Assembly: GCF_000716785.1 (NCBI RefSeq)
Contig: NZ_JNYY01000006.1
Location: 620,001-684,000 of the forward strand
Direction of reading: 5' to 3'
Origin: Amycolatopsis vancoresmycina
GTDB taxonomy: Bacteria > Actinomycetota > Actinomycetes > Mycobacteriales > Pseudonocardiaceae
DNA length: 64,000 bases
The notes under the pieces were generated by a model. The model searched no databases. It worked only from the letters and a program-made list of their open reading frames with translations, and had not been told where the DNA came from. Positions 7,734 to 16,035 of this stretch are shown here, piece by piece. Position 1 is the first letter of the stretch, and each line of letters begins with the position of its first letter. The position numbers and the translations under genes were made by a program.

Positions 7734-8906
7734 ATGCACGACCACCGCAAGCTCGGCCGCGAACTCGGCCTGTTCGGCACCGACCCGCTGATCGGCGCCG
7801 GCCTGCCCTACTGGCTGCCCGACGGCGCGCTCGTCCGCCACAGCCTGGAGGAGTACGTCCACGACCTCGAACGGCGGGCGGGGTACCGGCACGTCCATTC
7901 GCCGGTGCTGGGCAAACGCGAGCTGTACGAGATTTCCGGGCACTGGTCGCTCTACCGCGACGACATGTTCCCGCCGATGGACGTCGGCGGCGAGCAGCTG
8001 GTGCTGCGGCCGAGCCTGTGCCCGCACCACGCGCTGATCTACCGCTCGGCCGGCCGCAGCTACCGCGAGCTCCCGCTGCGGATCGCCGAGCTGGGCGGGA
8101 TGTACCGGTCCGAGCTCTCCGGAGTGCTCGGCGGCCTGAACCGGGTGCGCGCGATCCAGCTCAACGACGCGCACGTCTTCTGCACCCTCGACGAGGTCGA
8201 AGCCGAGGCCGCAGCCGCGCTGGCCCTGATCCGGCGGGCGTACGACGCGCTCGGCATCAGCCCGGCACGCTTCCGCCTGTCGCTGCCCGATGACGGCGGG
8301 AAATACGTCCAGGGGGACTGGGACCGCGCGATCGGCATCCTGCGTTCGGTCCTCGACGGCCTCCCGTACGACGCCGTCGAGGGCGAAGCGGCGTTCTACG
8401 GACCGAAGATCGACATCCAGATCGCCGACGACGCGGGCCGCGAATCGACCCTGTCGACCATCCAGGTCGACTTCCACCAGCCCGCGCAGTTCGGTCTGGA
8501 GTACGTCGGCGCGGACGGCGCGAAGCACCGGCCGGTCATGCTGCACCGGAGCATCATCGGCAGCGTCGAACGCGCGGTGGCCCAGCTGATCGAGGTCCAC
8601 GGCGGCGCGTTCCCGGGGTGGCTGGCGCCGGTGCAGCTCCGGTTGCTGCCGCTGTCGGCTGCGGAACTGCCGTACGCGCGTGAGGTCCTGGAGCGGTGCG
8701 GTGACCTGCGGGCCGAGATCGCGTCGGAGGGCAGTTTGGGTGCCCGGATCCGGGAGGGGCGGCTGGTGCCGTACCAGGCTGTGATCGGGCCGCGGGAGGC
8801 TGGTAACGGGCTGCTTTCGCTGCGACTGCGGGACGGAAGCCGACTTGATGCTGCTGGGGCGGCGGAGGTGCTGGCGCGGATCGGGGCGGAGGTCAAGCGG
8901 CCGTAA
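7734..8906 (+). CDS. Short threonyl-tRNA synthetase-like protein
   Basis: A 390-residue class II synthetase with the ThrRS catalytic core and anticodon-binding domain but without the N-terminal TGS and editing domains, so it is about 250-300 residues shorter than a standard ThrRS. The zinc triad of ThrRS is kept: Cys96 in LRPSLCPHH, His147 in NDAHVFC and His271 in VMLHRSIIGS. Motif 2 (RIAELGGMYRSE) and motif 3 (SIIGSVERAVA) are present, and the HGTP anticodon domain spans about 295-390. GGGAG lies 8 bases before the ATG. It could be an accessory or drug-tolerant ThrRS lacking proofreading. The upstream leader peptide links its expression to tRNA-Thr charging. Confidence 0.85.
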   Translation: MHDHRKLGRELGLFGTDPLIGAGLPYWLPDGALVRHSLEEYVHDLERRAGYRHVHSPVLGKRELYEISGHWSLYRDDMFPPMDVGGEQLVLRPSLCPHHALIYRSAGRSYRELPLRIAELGGMYRSELSGVLGGLNRVRAIQLNDAHVFCTLDEVEAEAAAALALIRRAYDALGISPARFRLSLPDDGGKYVQGDWDRAIGILRSVLDGLPYDAVEGEAAFYGPKIDIQIADDAGRESTLSTIQVDFHQPAQFGLEYVGADGAKHRPVMLHRSIIGSVERAVAQLIEVHGGAFPGWLAPVQLRLLPLSAAELPYAREVLERCGDLRAEIASEGSLGARIREGRLVPYQAVIGPREAGNGLLSLRLRDGSRLDAAGAAEVLARIGAEVKRP

Positions 8907-9065
8907 CCGCGGCCAAGCGGCCGTGACGATCGGGCAGCCACAGCCGCGATCAGGCGGTCGCAGCTCCGGTCAGCCAGCAGCCGCCGGGGTCAAGCAGCCG
9001 CAGCGCAATCAGCCGACCGCAGCCCCCGGTCGCCCAGCCGCAGCCGCGGTCATGCGGCCGTAGCC
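8888..9065. repeat. Degenerate GC-rich short tandem repeats
   Basis: The end of the thrS-like gene and the spacer after it consist of imperfect copies of CAGCCGCAGCCGCGGTCA and GGTCAAGCGGCCGTAACC-like units, about 17-20 bases each, running into the last codons of the convergent MerR gene. Copies vary strongly, as expected for replication slippage. No transcript feature is obvious. Confidence 0.5.
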
Positions 9066-9892
9066 GCGGTCAGCCAGTCGAGCGTCGGGGCCAGGCTTTC
9101 CGGCGCCGCCCAGCCGTTGACCACCGCGAGCAGCTCCAGGTACCGCTCGCGGCGGGGGTCGCGGACGAGCCCGAGCCAGGTCCGCAGCTCGCCGCGGTCG
9201 CGCCCGAGGCGCTCGACGATCGCCGCGGCTTCCGGCGACGCCGGGTCCACGCCCGCCGCCAGCGCCGGCGTGACGGCGTCGCGCACCTGCGCGGCCAAGT
9301 CGCGGCGCAGCCCGCCTTCGTGCTGCTCCACGAGGCGGCGGAGAACCGCGCGGAACTCGCCGTCCCGGGTCAGCCCGGCCAGCTCGATCCACGCGTCGAG
9401 CTGGCCGGGGCTCGGGTCCTCGGGCAGTTCCGGGGTCAGCGTGCGGGCGACCCCGGCGAGTTCGGGACGGTCGCCGAGGGCTTCGGCGAGGAAGTCGCCG
9501 ACCAGGCGGCGGCGTTCGGCGGCGGACAGCCGGGCCAGCTCGTGCATGCGCGTGGTCTCCTCAGTGGTCGAGCCGCGGCCGGCGACGGCCGTCAGCACCG
9601 CGTGCCGCAGCCGCAGCACGCGAATTTCCGCTTCCAGCGCCTTCGCGTGCGTCGCCGCGACGTCGGCGACGGTCGCTTCGCCGTCGACGATCCGGCGGAT
9701 CGCAGCCAGCCCGAACCCCAGCTCACGCAGGGTTCGCACCAGGCCGAGCCGGGCGAGCGCGGCGTCGTCGTACTGCCGGTGACCGGCGGCGTTGCGCCCG
9801 GACGGCGGCACGAGCCCGCGGTCGGAGTAGAACCGGACGGCCTTGATCGTGAGCCCGGTCCGGCGGGCCAGGTCGCCGATCGAATACCGCAT
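9050..9892 (-). CDS. MerR family transcriptional regulator
   Basis: A 280-residue regulator. The winged helix-turn-helix MRYSIGDLARRTGLTIKAVR and the wing GLVPPSGRNAAGHRQY occupy residues 1-42, followed by a dimerisation coiled coil at about 75-110. The remaining 160 residues form a mostly helical effector domain that I do not recognise; there are no Cys ligands, so metal sensing is unlikely. The C-terminus runs into the repeat-rich spacer next to the thrS-like gene. No cognate target is evident: it is separated from the ABC transporter genes by 111 bases and shares their orientation. Confidence 0.85.
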   Translation of the reverse strand: MRYSIGDLARRTGLTIKAVRFYSDRGLVPPSGRNAAGHRQYDDAALARLGLVRTLRELGFGLAAIRRIVDGEATVADVAATHAKALEAEIRVLRLRHAVLTAVAGRGSTTEETTRMHELARLSAAERRRLVGDFLAEALGDRPELAGVARTLTPELPEDPSPGQLDAWIELAGLTRDGEFRAVLRRLVEQHEGGLRRDLAAQVRDAVTPALAAGVDPASPEAAAIVERLGRDRGELRTWLGLVRDPRRERYLELLAVVNGWAAPESLAPTLDWLTAATAA

Positions 9893-10003
9893 GCCGCCAG
9901 CCTGGCACCTCCCCTTGCGGGAGGCGCAAGGACCAGATTCGCCCGATCGTGTCGATCATTTGTTCGAGTGTTCGCGGTAAAGTCGATCACATGAGCGAAC
10001 GAA

Positions 10004-10831
10004 TCAGGTTTCCTCCCGGATCCGGGTCACCAGCTGGGTCGGGTTCACGAACCGCAACGCGACGAGAAGGAGCACGAGCATGGACGCGGTGTAGATGGTC
10101 GCCATGGCATCGACCGACTGGTTCGCGCGGATGCCGGCCGCGAACACGGAGTTGTACAGGGCCACCACCAGGGTCGTCGAGTCCGGGCCGGCGGTGAGGA
10201 ACGTCAGCTCGAACATGCCGACCGTGCGCACCAGCACCAGGATCGACGCCGCGAGGATGCCCGGCAGCAGGAGCGGGCCCAGGACGCGGGTGAACACCGA
10301 GACCGTCCGGGCGCCGGACATCCGGGCCGCGGCCTCGATCTTCGGGTCGATCTGCTCGATGAACGGCGTCATCGTCAGCACGACGAACGGCACCGACGGT
10401 ACGAGGTTGGCCAGGATGACGCCGGTGATCGTGCCGGCCAGGTGGAACTTGTAGAGCACGGTGGCCAGCGGGATGCCGTAGGTGATGGGAGGGATCAGGA
10501 TCGGCAGCACGAACAGGAGCATCACCAGGCGCTTGCCGGGGAACGAGCGGCGGGCCAGCGCGTAGGCGGCCGGGACACCGACCGCGACCGACACGGCGAT
10601 CACCACCAGGGCGACGATCGCCGTGGTGAGGAGCACGTCGGAGAGGCCGAACTCGCGCCAGGCGTCGGCGTACCAGTGGGTGGTGAAGGCGTCCGGGAGC
10701 CAGCTGCCGAACCACTGCGTGCCGAACGAGTCGACGACCACCGACAGCACCACGCCGGCGAGGTTGACGAAGAAGAACGCGACGACGGCCCAGACGACCC
10801 AACGTCCGGGACGCGCGACCCAACCGGTCAT
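10004..10831 (-). CDS. ABC transporter permease (PotC type)
   Basis: A 275-residue inner-membrane permease with six predicted transmembrane segments and the EAA loop AARMSGARTVSVFTRVLGPL at about 175-195, which docks the ATPase. It belongs to the binding-protein-dependent family that carries spermidine/putrescine, iron, thiamine or phosphonate. The ATG overlaps the stop of the preceding permease gene (ATGA, 10828-10831), so it is the last gene of a fully coupled operon (binding protein, ATPase, small ORF, permease 1, permease 2). Confidence 0.9.
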   Translation of the reverse strand: MTGWVARPGRWVVWAVVAFFFVNLAGVVLSVVVDSFGTQWFGSWLPDAFTTHWYADAWREFGLSDVLLTTAIVALVVIAVSVAVGVPAAYALARRSFPGKRLVMLLFVLPILIPPITYGIPLATVLYKFHLAGTITGVILANLVPSVPFVVLTMTPFIEQIDPKIEAAARMSGARTVSVFTRVLGPLLLPGILAASILVLVRTVGMFELTFLTAGPDSTTLVVALYNSVFAAGIRANQSVDAMATIYTASMLVLLLVALRFVNPTQLVTRIREET

Positions 10832-11721
10832 CCCTTGCCTCCGGTCGCTCCGCGGTACAGCGTGCCGCGCCACGCCATGACCAGCCCGATCACGATCAGC
10901 ATGATCACCGCCATGAGCATCGCGACGGCCGAGCCCATCGAGTAGTCGTACTCCTCGAACGCGGCGTGGTAGGCGGCGATCGAGATGACGCGCGTCTCGT
11001 TCGCCGGGTCGCCGACGAGTTGCGCGCTCGGGAAGACCGAGAACGCCATCACGAACGAAAGGCAGAAGGTGATCGCCAGGCCGGGAGCCAGCAGAGGCAG
11101 CGTGATCCGCCGGAAGCGCTGGACGCCGTTCGCGCCGAGCGTCGCGGCTGCCTTCTCCAGGGAGGGGTCGATGCCCGACAGGTAGGACAACGTGAGCAGG
11201 AAGGAGAACGGGAAGCCGGTGATCACCAGCGACAGGAGAACGCCGGTGTAGTTGTGGATCAGCGGCAGCGGCTGGTCGGTGACGCCGAGGACGGTGAGCA
11301 CCTTGTTCAGCCAGCCGGCCGGTCCGCCGTACATGATCAGGCCCTGCGCGGTGAGCACCGTGCCGAGCGTGATCGGCACGACCAGGATCGTGGTCAGCAG
11401 GCGCTTGCCGCGGACCCGGCCGCGCATCACGTAGGCGATCGGGATGCTGGCGAGGACGTTGATGAACGTCGCGGGCAGCGCGATGCCGAGCGTCGTCCAG
11501 ATCGTGTCGCGCAGGTACGGGTCGCCGAAGAACCGCGCGTAGTTCGCGAAGACGCCGCCCTTGCGCGGCGTGAACGACAACTGGAGGCCGTAGAGGAAGG
11601 GGTACAGGAACAGACAGGCGGTGACCAGCAGGCCGGGCACCAGGAGCAGCAGGGTGCGGTCGACACCGCGTTCGGCGAGCCGGTGCCGCAGCGCCGGACG
11701 AGCGCTCACGACGGACGTCAT
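10828..11721 (-). CDS. ABC transporter permease (PotB type)
   Basis: A 297-residue permease: a cytoplasmic N-terminus, a first transmembrane helix at about 25-48 (LLLLVPGLLVTACLFLYPF), then five more, with the EAA motif AATLGANGVQRFRRITLPLL near 205-225. The ATG at 11721 has GGAGG eight bases upstream; the upstream open frame is low-complexity and is rejected. The start overlaps the stop of the 81-codon ORF (ATGA), and its own stop overlaps the next permease gene (ATGA). It forms the membrane channel with the other permease. Confidence 0.9.
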   Translation of the reverse strand: MTSVVSARPALRHRLAERGVDRTLLLLVPGLLVTACLFLYPFLYGLQLSFTPRKGGVFANYARFFGDPYLRDTIWTTLGIALPATFINVLASIPIAYVMRGRVRGKRLLTTILVVPITLGTVLTAQGLIMYGGPAGWLNKVLTVLGVTDQPLPLIHNYTGVLLSLVITGFPFSFLLTLSYLSGIDPSLEKAAATLGANGVQRFRRITLPLLAPGLAITFCLSFVMAFSVFPSAQLVGDPANETRVISIAAYHAAFEEYDYSMGSAVAMLMAVIMLIVIGLVMAWRGTLYRGATGGKG

Positions 11722-11963
11722 GGCGCAACCTCCACAAGCCCGGCGCCAGCCCACACGGCGACCGCCGCACCCCGGACGGCAGCAGCAAGCCGCCCGGCGA
11801 CCACCACCGCACCAGGGAGGGCAGGAACCCACACCGCGACCACCCCCGCCACACCGCTCCTCGCGGCGGCCACCACACCACCCCGGGCGCCATCCACCCT
11901 CGGCGCACCCACCGCGCAACCACCGCGGTGCCCGGCTCCCGCCCTCGCGATCGCGGCCGTCAC
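11718..11963 (-). CDS. Possible 81-aa hydrophobic protein inside ABC operon
   Basis: This ORF fills the gap between the ATPase and permease genes exactly: its GTG overlaps the ATPase stop (GTGA, 11960-11963) and its stop overlaps the permease ATG (ATGA, 11718-11721), the same 4-base coupling used by all other genes of the operon. The product is rich in Ala, Val and Gly, with hydrophobic stretches around residues 29-48 and 50-75 that could span a membrane. Against it, codon third positions contain many T residues, unlike the neighbours, and no homologous family comes to mind. It may be an accessory membrane peptide, or a non-functional coupling sequence. Confidence 0.4.
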   Translation of the reverse strand: MTAAIARAGAGHRGGCAVGAPRVDGARGGVVAAARSGVAGVVAVWVPALPGAVVVAGRLAAAVRGAAVAVWAGAGLVEVAP

Positions 11964-13003
11964 GGCGCGAACACCAGGACCCGCTCGGCCGGGACGCCGA
12001 TCTTCGCGGTGTCGCCGGGGGCGAGGCGCTTGTCGGTCCGGAAGTAGACCGGCACGCCGGTCGCCAGCCGGGCCGAGATCGACAGCTCGCGGCCGTGGTA
12101 CTCGACGATCTCGACCGTCACGTCGAGGGCGTTCTCCATGCCGTCGCCGACGACGAAGTCCTCCGGGCGGATTGCCACCTTTGCCGGGCCCTCGGTCTGC
12201 GAGCCGCGGCCGGTGAGGCGGACGCCTTCGCCCGACACGGTGACCGTTGAGCCCGCGGTGCCGGTGACCGTCACGTCCAACAAGTTGCGATACCCCATGA
12301 AGGAGGCCACATAACTGTTCACCGGCTGGGCGTACACCTCCTCCGGCGTGCCGATCTGCTGGACCGCGCCCTCGCGCAGCACCACCAGGCGGTCGGCCAG
12401 TGACAGCGCCTCCTCCTGGTCGTGGGTCACATACACCGTGGTCAGGCCGAGCGTCTGGTGGAGGCGGCGGATCTCCATCCGCATCTCCAGGCGGAGCTTG
12501 GCGTCCAAATTGGACAACGGCTCGTCCATCAGCACCACCGGCGGCTCCAGCACCACCGCGCGGGCGATGGCGACGCGCTGCTGCTGGCCGCCTGAGAGCT
12601 GGGCGGGGAACTTCGCCGCGTGCTCGGTGAGCTGGACGAGGCGGAGGGCCTCGTCCACCCGGCGCCGGGCCTCGGCGCGGCCGACCTTGCGCATCTTCAG
12701 GCCGAACCCGACGTTGGCGCGGACCGACATGTGCGGGAACAGCGCGTAGTTCTGGAACACCATCCCGAACCCGCGCTGCTCCGGCGGCTGCCCGTCGATC
12801 CGGGTGTCGTCGAGCCAGATGCTCCCCGCGGTCAGCGGCAGCAGGCCCGCCAGGCAGTTCAACGCGGTCGACTTGCCGCAGCCGGACGGGCCGAGCAGGG
12901 CCACGAACTCGCCGCGCGCGATGGCGAGGTCGAGGCCGCGCAGGGCGTTCGCGGTGCCGAAGCTGCGCGAGACGCCGTCCAGCCGCAGCTGCCCGAACGT
13001 CAC
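11960..13003 (-). CDS. ABC transporter ATP-binding protein (PotA type)
   Basis: A 347-residue ATPase that powers import through the two permeases. Walker A GPSGCGKST lies at 38-46, the Q-loop at Gln84, the signature LSGGQ at 136-140, Walker B VVLMDE at 156-161 and the switch His194 in THDQEEAL. A C-terminal TOBE-type domain (about 245-347) is the substrate or regulatory module of the PotA/FbpC/UgpC group. The GTG at 13003 overlaps the stop of the binding-protein gene (GTGA). Confidence 0.92.
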   Translation of the reverse strand: MTFGQLRLDGVSRSFGTANALRGLDLAIARGEFVALLGPSGCGKSTALNCLAGLLPLTAGSIWLDDTRIDGQPPEQRGFGMVFQNYALFPHMSVRANVGFGLKMRKVGRAEARRRVDEALRLVQLTEHAAKFPAQLSGGQQQRVAIARAVVLEPPVVLMDEPLSNLDAKLRLEMRMEIRRLHQTLGLTTVYVTHDQEEALSLADRLVVLREGAVQQIGTPEEVYAQPVNSYVASFMGYRNLLDVTVTGTAGSTVTVSGEGVRLTGRGSQTEGPAKVAIRPEDFVVGDGMENALDVTVEIVEYHGRELSISARLATGVPVYFRTDKRLAPGDTAKIGVPAERVLVFAP

Positions 13004-14226
13004 TTCTTGCCGACCTTCGAGCCGCCGACCAGCTGGTTCCACTTGTCGAACGCCTTCACCTGCTGCTCGGCCGGCAGCGAGGTCTCCTTCGGGTACTGCG
13101 AGATCCACTGCTCGTACTCCGGGCGCCCGAACTGCCGAAGCGTGTCCTGGCTCTTCTGGGGCGCCATCTGCAGGGTGACGTCCTTGACCGCCGGACCGGG
13201 GTAGAAGTAGCCGTCGTCGTAGGCGATGGCCTGCTGGTCCGGCTTCAACATCCACGCCACCAGCTGCAGGATCGCCGACTCCTGATCCGGCGACAACCCC
13301 TTCGGGATGAGTGCGTACTGGGCGTCGGTGACCCAGTGCATCGGCTGCATGATCGCCGTCTTGACCGTGTTGGGCACGGTGCCGAGCTTGCGCGGGTTGA
13401 TGTCCCATCCGGTGGTCGACATGATCATGTCCACCGACCCGGACGCGAGGTTCTTCATCGTCTCCGTGGTGCCCGACGGGTAGTACTTCACGTACTTGCC
13501 GAGCTCCTGCAGGAACGCCCAGGTCTTGTCCCAGCCCTTGTCCGGGTCCTTCGGGTCCTTGTCGCCGAGCAGGTACGGCAGGCCCATCAGGAACGTCCGG
13601 CCCGGGCCGGAGTTCGACGGCTGGGCGTACTGGAACTTCTCCGGGTGCGCCTTCGCCCAGTCGAGCAGGTCCTGCGGGGACGCCGGCGCGGCGGGCACCG
13701 CGCCGGGGTTGAACTCCAGGAGCGGGCCCGACGGGTAGTAGACGACCTCGATGCCATAACCGTTGGCCAGCTCCTGCATCTTGGCCGCGGGCTCGAGGTA
13801 GTTCTGCATCAGGTTCGGGAACCGGCTCGAGAAGTCCGGCAGCACCTTGACCAGCGTGCCGTTCGCGATGCCAGCCGAAAGGCCGTCGGTGCCGCTGAGG
13901 ACCAGGTGCGTCTGGGCGACGCCGCCGTCCTGCTCGGCCTTCAGCTTGCCCGCCATGCTCGGCGCGGGCGCCGTCGAATAGGTGACCTTCGCGAGGACTT
14001 CGGGGTGCGCGGCCTTGAAGTTCTCGATCATCTGCTTGGTGAGCTGCAGGTTGCCCGCGACGTCGAGGATGTTCAGCTCGACGGGCTTGCTCGGTTTGTC
14101 CGGCACCGCCTTGGGGTCCGCCGCCTGGCCGCCGTCACCGCCGGGTGCGCCGCAGGCCGCCAGGCCGGCGGCGAGACCCACCGCCAGCAACACTCGTCGG
14201 AATCGGAAGCCGGTGCAACGCTGCAT
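13000..14226 (-). CDS. ABC transporter substrate-binding lipoprotein
   Basis: A 408-residue extracellular solute-binding protein, first gene of the importer operon. The signal peptide has basic residues RFRR at 8-11 and the lipobox LAAC with Cys25, so the mature protein is tethered to the outer face of the membrane. The two-lobed family-1 type fold is suggested by the length and by segments such as IENFKAAHPEV and DGLSAGIANG. The ligand is not evident. The divergent GntR regulator and DHDPS-type lyase suggest a sugar acid, keto acid or amino-acid-like compound. Confidence 0.87.
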   Translation of the reverse strand: MQRCTGFRFRRVLLAVGLAAGLAACGAPGGDGGQAADPKAVPDKPSKPVELNILDVAGNLQLTKQMIENFKAAHPEVLAKVTYSTAPAPSMAGKLKAEQDGGVAQTHLVLSGTDGLSAGIANGTLVKVLPDFSSRFPNLMQNYLEPAAKMQELANGYGIEVVYYPSGPLLEFNPGAVPAAPASPQDLLDWAKAHPEKFQYAQPSNSGPGRTFLMGLPYLLGDKDPKDPDKGWDKTWAFLQELGKYVKYYPSGTTETMKNLASGSVDMIMSTTGWDINPRKLGTVPNTVKTAIMQPMHWVTDAQYALIPKGLSPDQESAILQLVAWMLKPDQQAIAYDDGYFYPGPAVKDVTLQMAPQKSQDTLRQFGRPEYEQWISQYPKETSLPAEQQVKAFDKWNQLVGGSKVGKK

Positions 14227-14282
14227 GGCTGCTCCCTAGGTCCGTGATAATGTTGTATGTCGCATCGTATATCAGATCGGAC
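14227..14282. promoter_or_regulatory. Divergent promoter region, ABC operon and GntR gene
   Basis: This 56-base region separates the divergent transporter and regulator genes and is strikingly AT-rich. It contains TGATA and TATCA half-sites 20 bases apart (14245-14274) and an ATGTC/GACAT pair whose second half overlaps the GntR start codon. It is the obvious place for the FCD-type GntR protein to bind and control both transcripts; the exact operator is not certain. Confidence 0.4.
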
Positions 14283-14993
14283 ATGCCAGTGGCGAGCACT
14301 TCATCGGCCCGGAGGCCGCCGCCGCCCGTCTCGCGGACGGATTTCGTGCGTGACGCCATCAAGGAAGCGATCTTGAGCGGCGAGTTCGGGCCGGGCGAAA
14401 CGCTCGTCGAAGCCGAGGTCGGCGCCCTGCTCGGGGTGTCGAAGACGCCGGTGCGCGAGGCCCTGCGGATCCTGGCCGGTTCCGGTTTGGTCACGATGAG
14501 CACGTACAAGGGGGCGGCGGTCCGGGTCATGGACGCCGAGAGCGCGTACGCGGTGTGCGACCTGCGCGCGCTGCTCGAGCCCGAAGCCGTCCGGCGCGCG
14601 GTCGAGCACGGCGCGGACTTCGGTCCCGCGCGGCAGGTGCTGGCCGGCGTCGAGACCGGCACGGCCGCGTCCGACCGCGCGAAAGCCAGCCTGGCCAACC
14701 GGCTGTTCCACCGCGCGCTCTACGCCGGGTGCGGGAACCCGCTGCTGGTCGAGGTCCTGGACGGGCTGCGCGACCAGGCCGCGCTGATCACCGTCACCGG
14801 CTGGGGCATCAGCCCGACGTGGCAGGGCGAAGCGGCCGAGCACCGGGCGATCCTGAACGCCGCCGAGAGCGGCAACGCCCGGCAGACCGAACACCTGCTG
14901 CGCAAGCACATCACCGATTTCATCGACCGGGTCGCCTTCGAGCTGCCCGGCGAGCGCACCACCGAGACCGGCGATCCGAAGGGGGCCCGATGA
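14283..14993 (+). CDS. GntR family regulator (FadR/FCD subfamily)
   Basis: A 236-residue repressor or activator: an N-terminal winged helix (FVRDAIKEAILSGEFGPGETLVEAEV, then helix GVSKTPVREALRIL, about 25-70) and an all-helical FCD ligand domain at about 85-225 with His residues expected to bind a metal and the carboxylate of an effector. The ATG at 14283 lies close to the AT-rich promoter. The stop overlaps the start of the DHDPS-type gene (ATGA), and the importer operon diverges from it, so it probably senses the imported acid or its breakdown product. Confidence 0.85.
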   Translation: MPVASTSSARRPPPPVSRTDFVRDAIKEAILSGEFGPGETLVEAEVGALLGVSKTPVREALRILAGSGLVTMSTYKGAAVRVMDAESAYAVCDLRALLEPEAVRRAVEHGADFGPARQVLAGVETGTAASDRAKASLANRLFHRALYAGCGNPLLVEVLDGLRDQAALITVTGWGISPTWQGEAAEHRAILNAAESGNARQTEHLLRKHITDFIDRVAFELPGERTTETGDPKGAR

Positions 14994-15895
14994 CGTTCGA
15001 GGAGCAGAGGCGGCGGCTTTCCGGGGTGGTGGCCATCCCGGTCACGCCGTTCGACACCGAGGGCGCCGTCGACGACCAGACGTACGCGAAGCTGGTGGAC
15101 CGGCTGATCACCGGCGGCATCGAGGTCGTGACGCCGAACGGGAACACCGGCGAGTTCTACGCGCTGGACGCGGACGAAGCGCGGCGGTGCCTGGAAGTCA
15201 CCGTCGAAGCGGCGGCGGGCCGGGCGAGCGTGCTGGCGGGGATCGGGCACGACGTCGCTTCGGCGACGCGGGCCGCCGCGCACGCGCGGGACGCCAGCGC
15301 GGACCTGATCATGATCCACCAGCCGGTGCACCCGTACGTCTCGGGCGACGGCTGGGTCGATTACCACGCGGCGATCGCCGCCGCGGTCCCGGAACTCGGC
15401 GTCGTGCTGTACGTCCGCAACCCGGCGATCACCGGTGACCAGCTGCGCGCGCTCGGCGAGGCGGCCCCGAACGTGATCGGCGTCAAGTACGCGGTGCCGG
15501 ACCCGGTGCGGTTCGGCGCGGTCGCGCGGGACGCGGGCTTCGGCCGGTTCGTGTGGATCGCGGGCCTGGCGGAGCTGTCGGCGCCGGGCTACTTCGCCGT
15601 CGGGGCCACGGGGTTCACGTCCGGTCTGGTGAACGTCGACCCCGCGATCTCGCTGGAGATGTTCCGCGCACTGTCCACAGGGGACTACCCGGCGGCGATG
15701 ACGGTCTGGGAGCGGATCCGGCCGTTCGAGGAGCTCCGGGCGGCGAACGGCAACGCGAACAACGTCAGCGTGGTCAAGGACGCGCTGAGCCAGCTCGGCC
15801 TGTGCCGTCCGGACGTCCGGCCCCCGAGCCGGCTGCTGACCGGGCCCGAGCGGGAGCAGCTCTTCGGGCTGCTGTCGTCGTGGGGGCTGTCGTAG
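14990..15895 (+). CDS. DHDPS/NAL superfamily aldolase or dehydratase
   Basis: A 301-residue TIM-barrel enzyme of the dihydrodipicolinate synthase/N-acetylneuraminate lyase superfamily. The Schiff-base Lys166 is in GVKYAVPD, the proton-shuttle Tyr141 in LYVRNP, and the carboxylate-binding GNTGEF (51-56) replaces the GTTGE of true DapA. With GntR coupling and a divergent importer, a catabolic role (2-keto-3-deoxy sugar acid aldolase, 5-dehydro-4-deoxyglucarate dehydratase-like, or an amino-acid-derived keto acid) is more likely than lysine synthesis, although lysA follows 140 bases downstream. The reaction cannot be settled from sequence. Confidence 0.8.
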   Translation: MTFEEQRRRLSGVVAIPVTPFDTEGAVDDQTYAKLVDRLITGGIEVVTPNGNTGEFYALDADEARRCLEVTVEAAAGRASVLAGIGHDVASATRAAAHARDASADLIMIHQPVHPYVSGDGWVDYHAAIAAAVPELGVVLYVRNPAITGDQLRALGEAAPNVIGVKYAVPDPVRFGAVARDAGFGRFVWIAGLAELSAPGYFAVGATGFTSGLVNVDPAISLEMFRALSTGDYPAAMTVWERIRPFEELRAANGNANNVSVVKDALSQLGLCRPDVRPPSRLLTGPEREQLFGLLSSWGLS

Positions 15896-15908
15896 GTGAC
15901 GCAAGTTA

Positions 15909-15931
15909 CTGGCGCGTTAACAACGCGTCAG
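15909..15931. repeat. Inverted repeat upstream of lysA
   Basis: Ten-base arms CTGGCGCGTT and AACGCGTCAG, with one mismatch, surround AAC. It starts 13 bases after the lyase stop codon and 105 bases before lysA. No T tract follows on either strand, so it could be an operator for lysA or a weak terminator. Confidence 0.4.
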
Positions 15932-16035
15932 CGGGCGCCCGGAATCCGTCAGGACGGCATTGGCGGGTGATCTCCGGGCGCGCCGGCGGGGGTGTTCTGA
16001 CGGGGTCCGATCCGCCGTGATGCCCGGAGGCACCC

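Noticed and set aside
8888..9065. A CRISPR array
   Set aside because: The repeats are contiguous, degenerate and without spacers of constant length; no cas gene is in the window.
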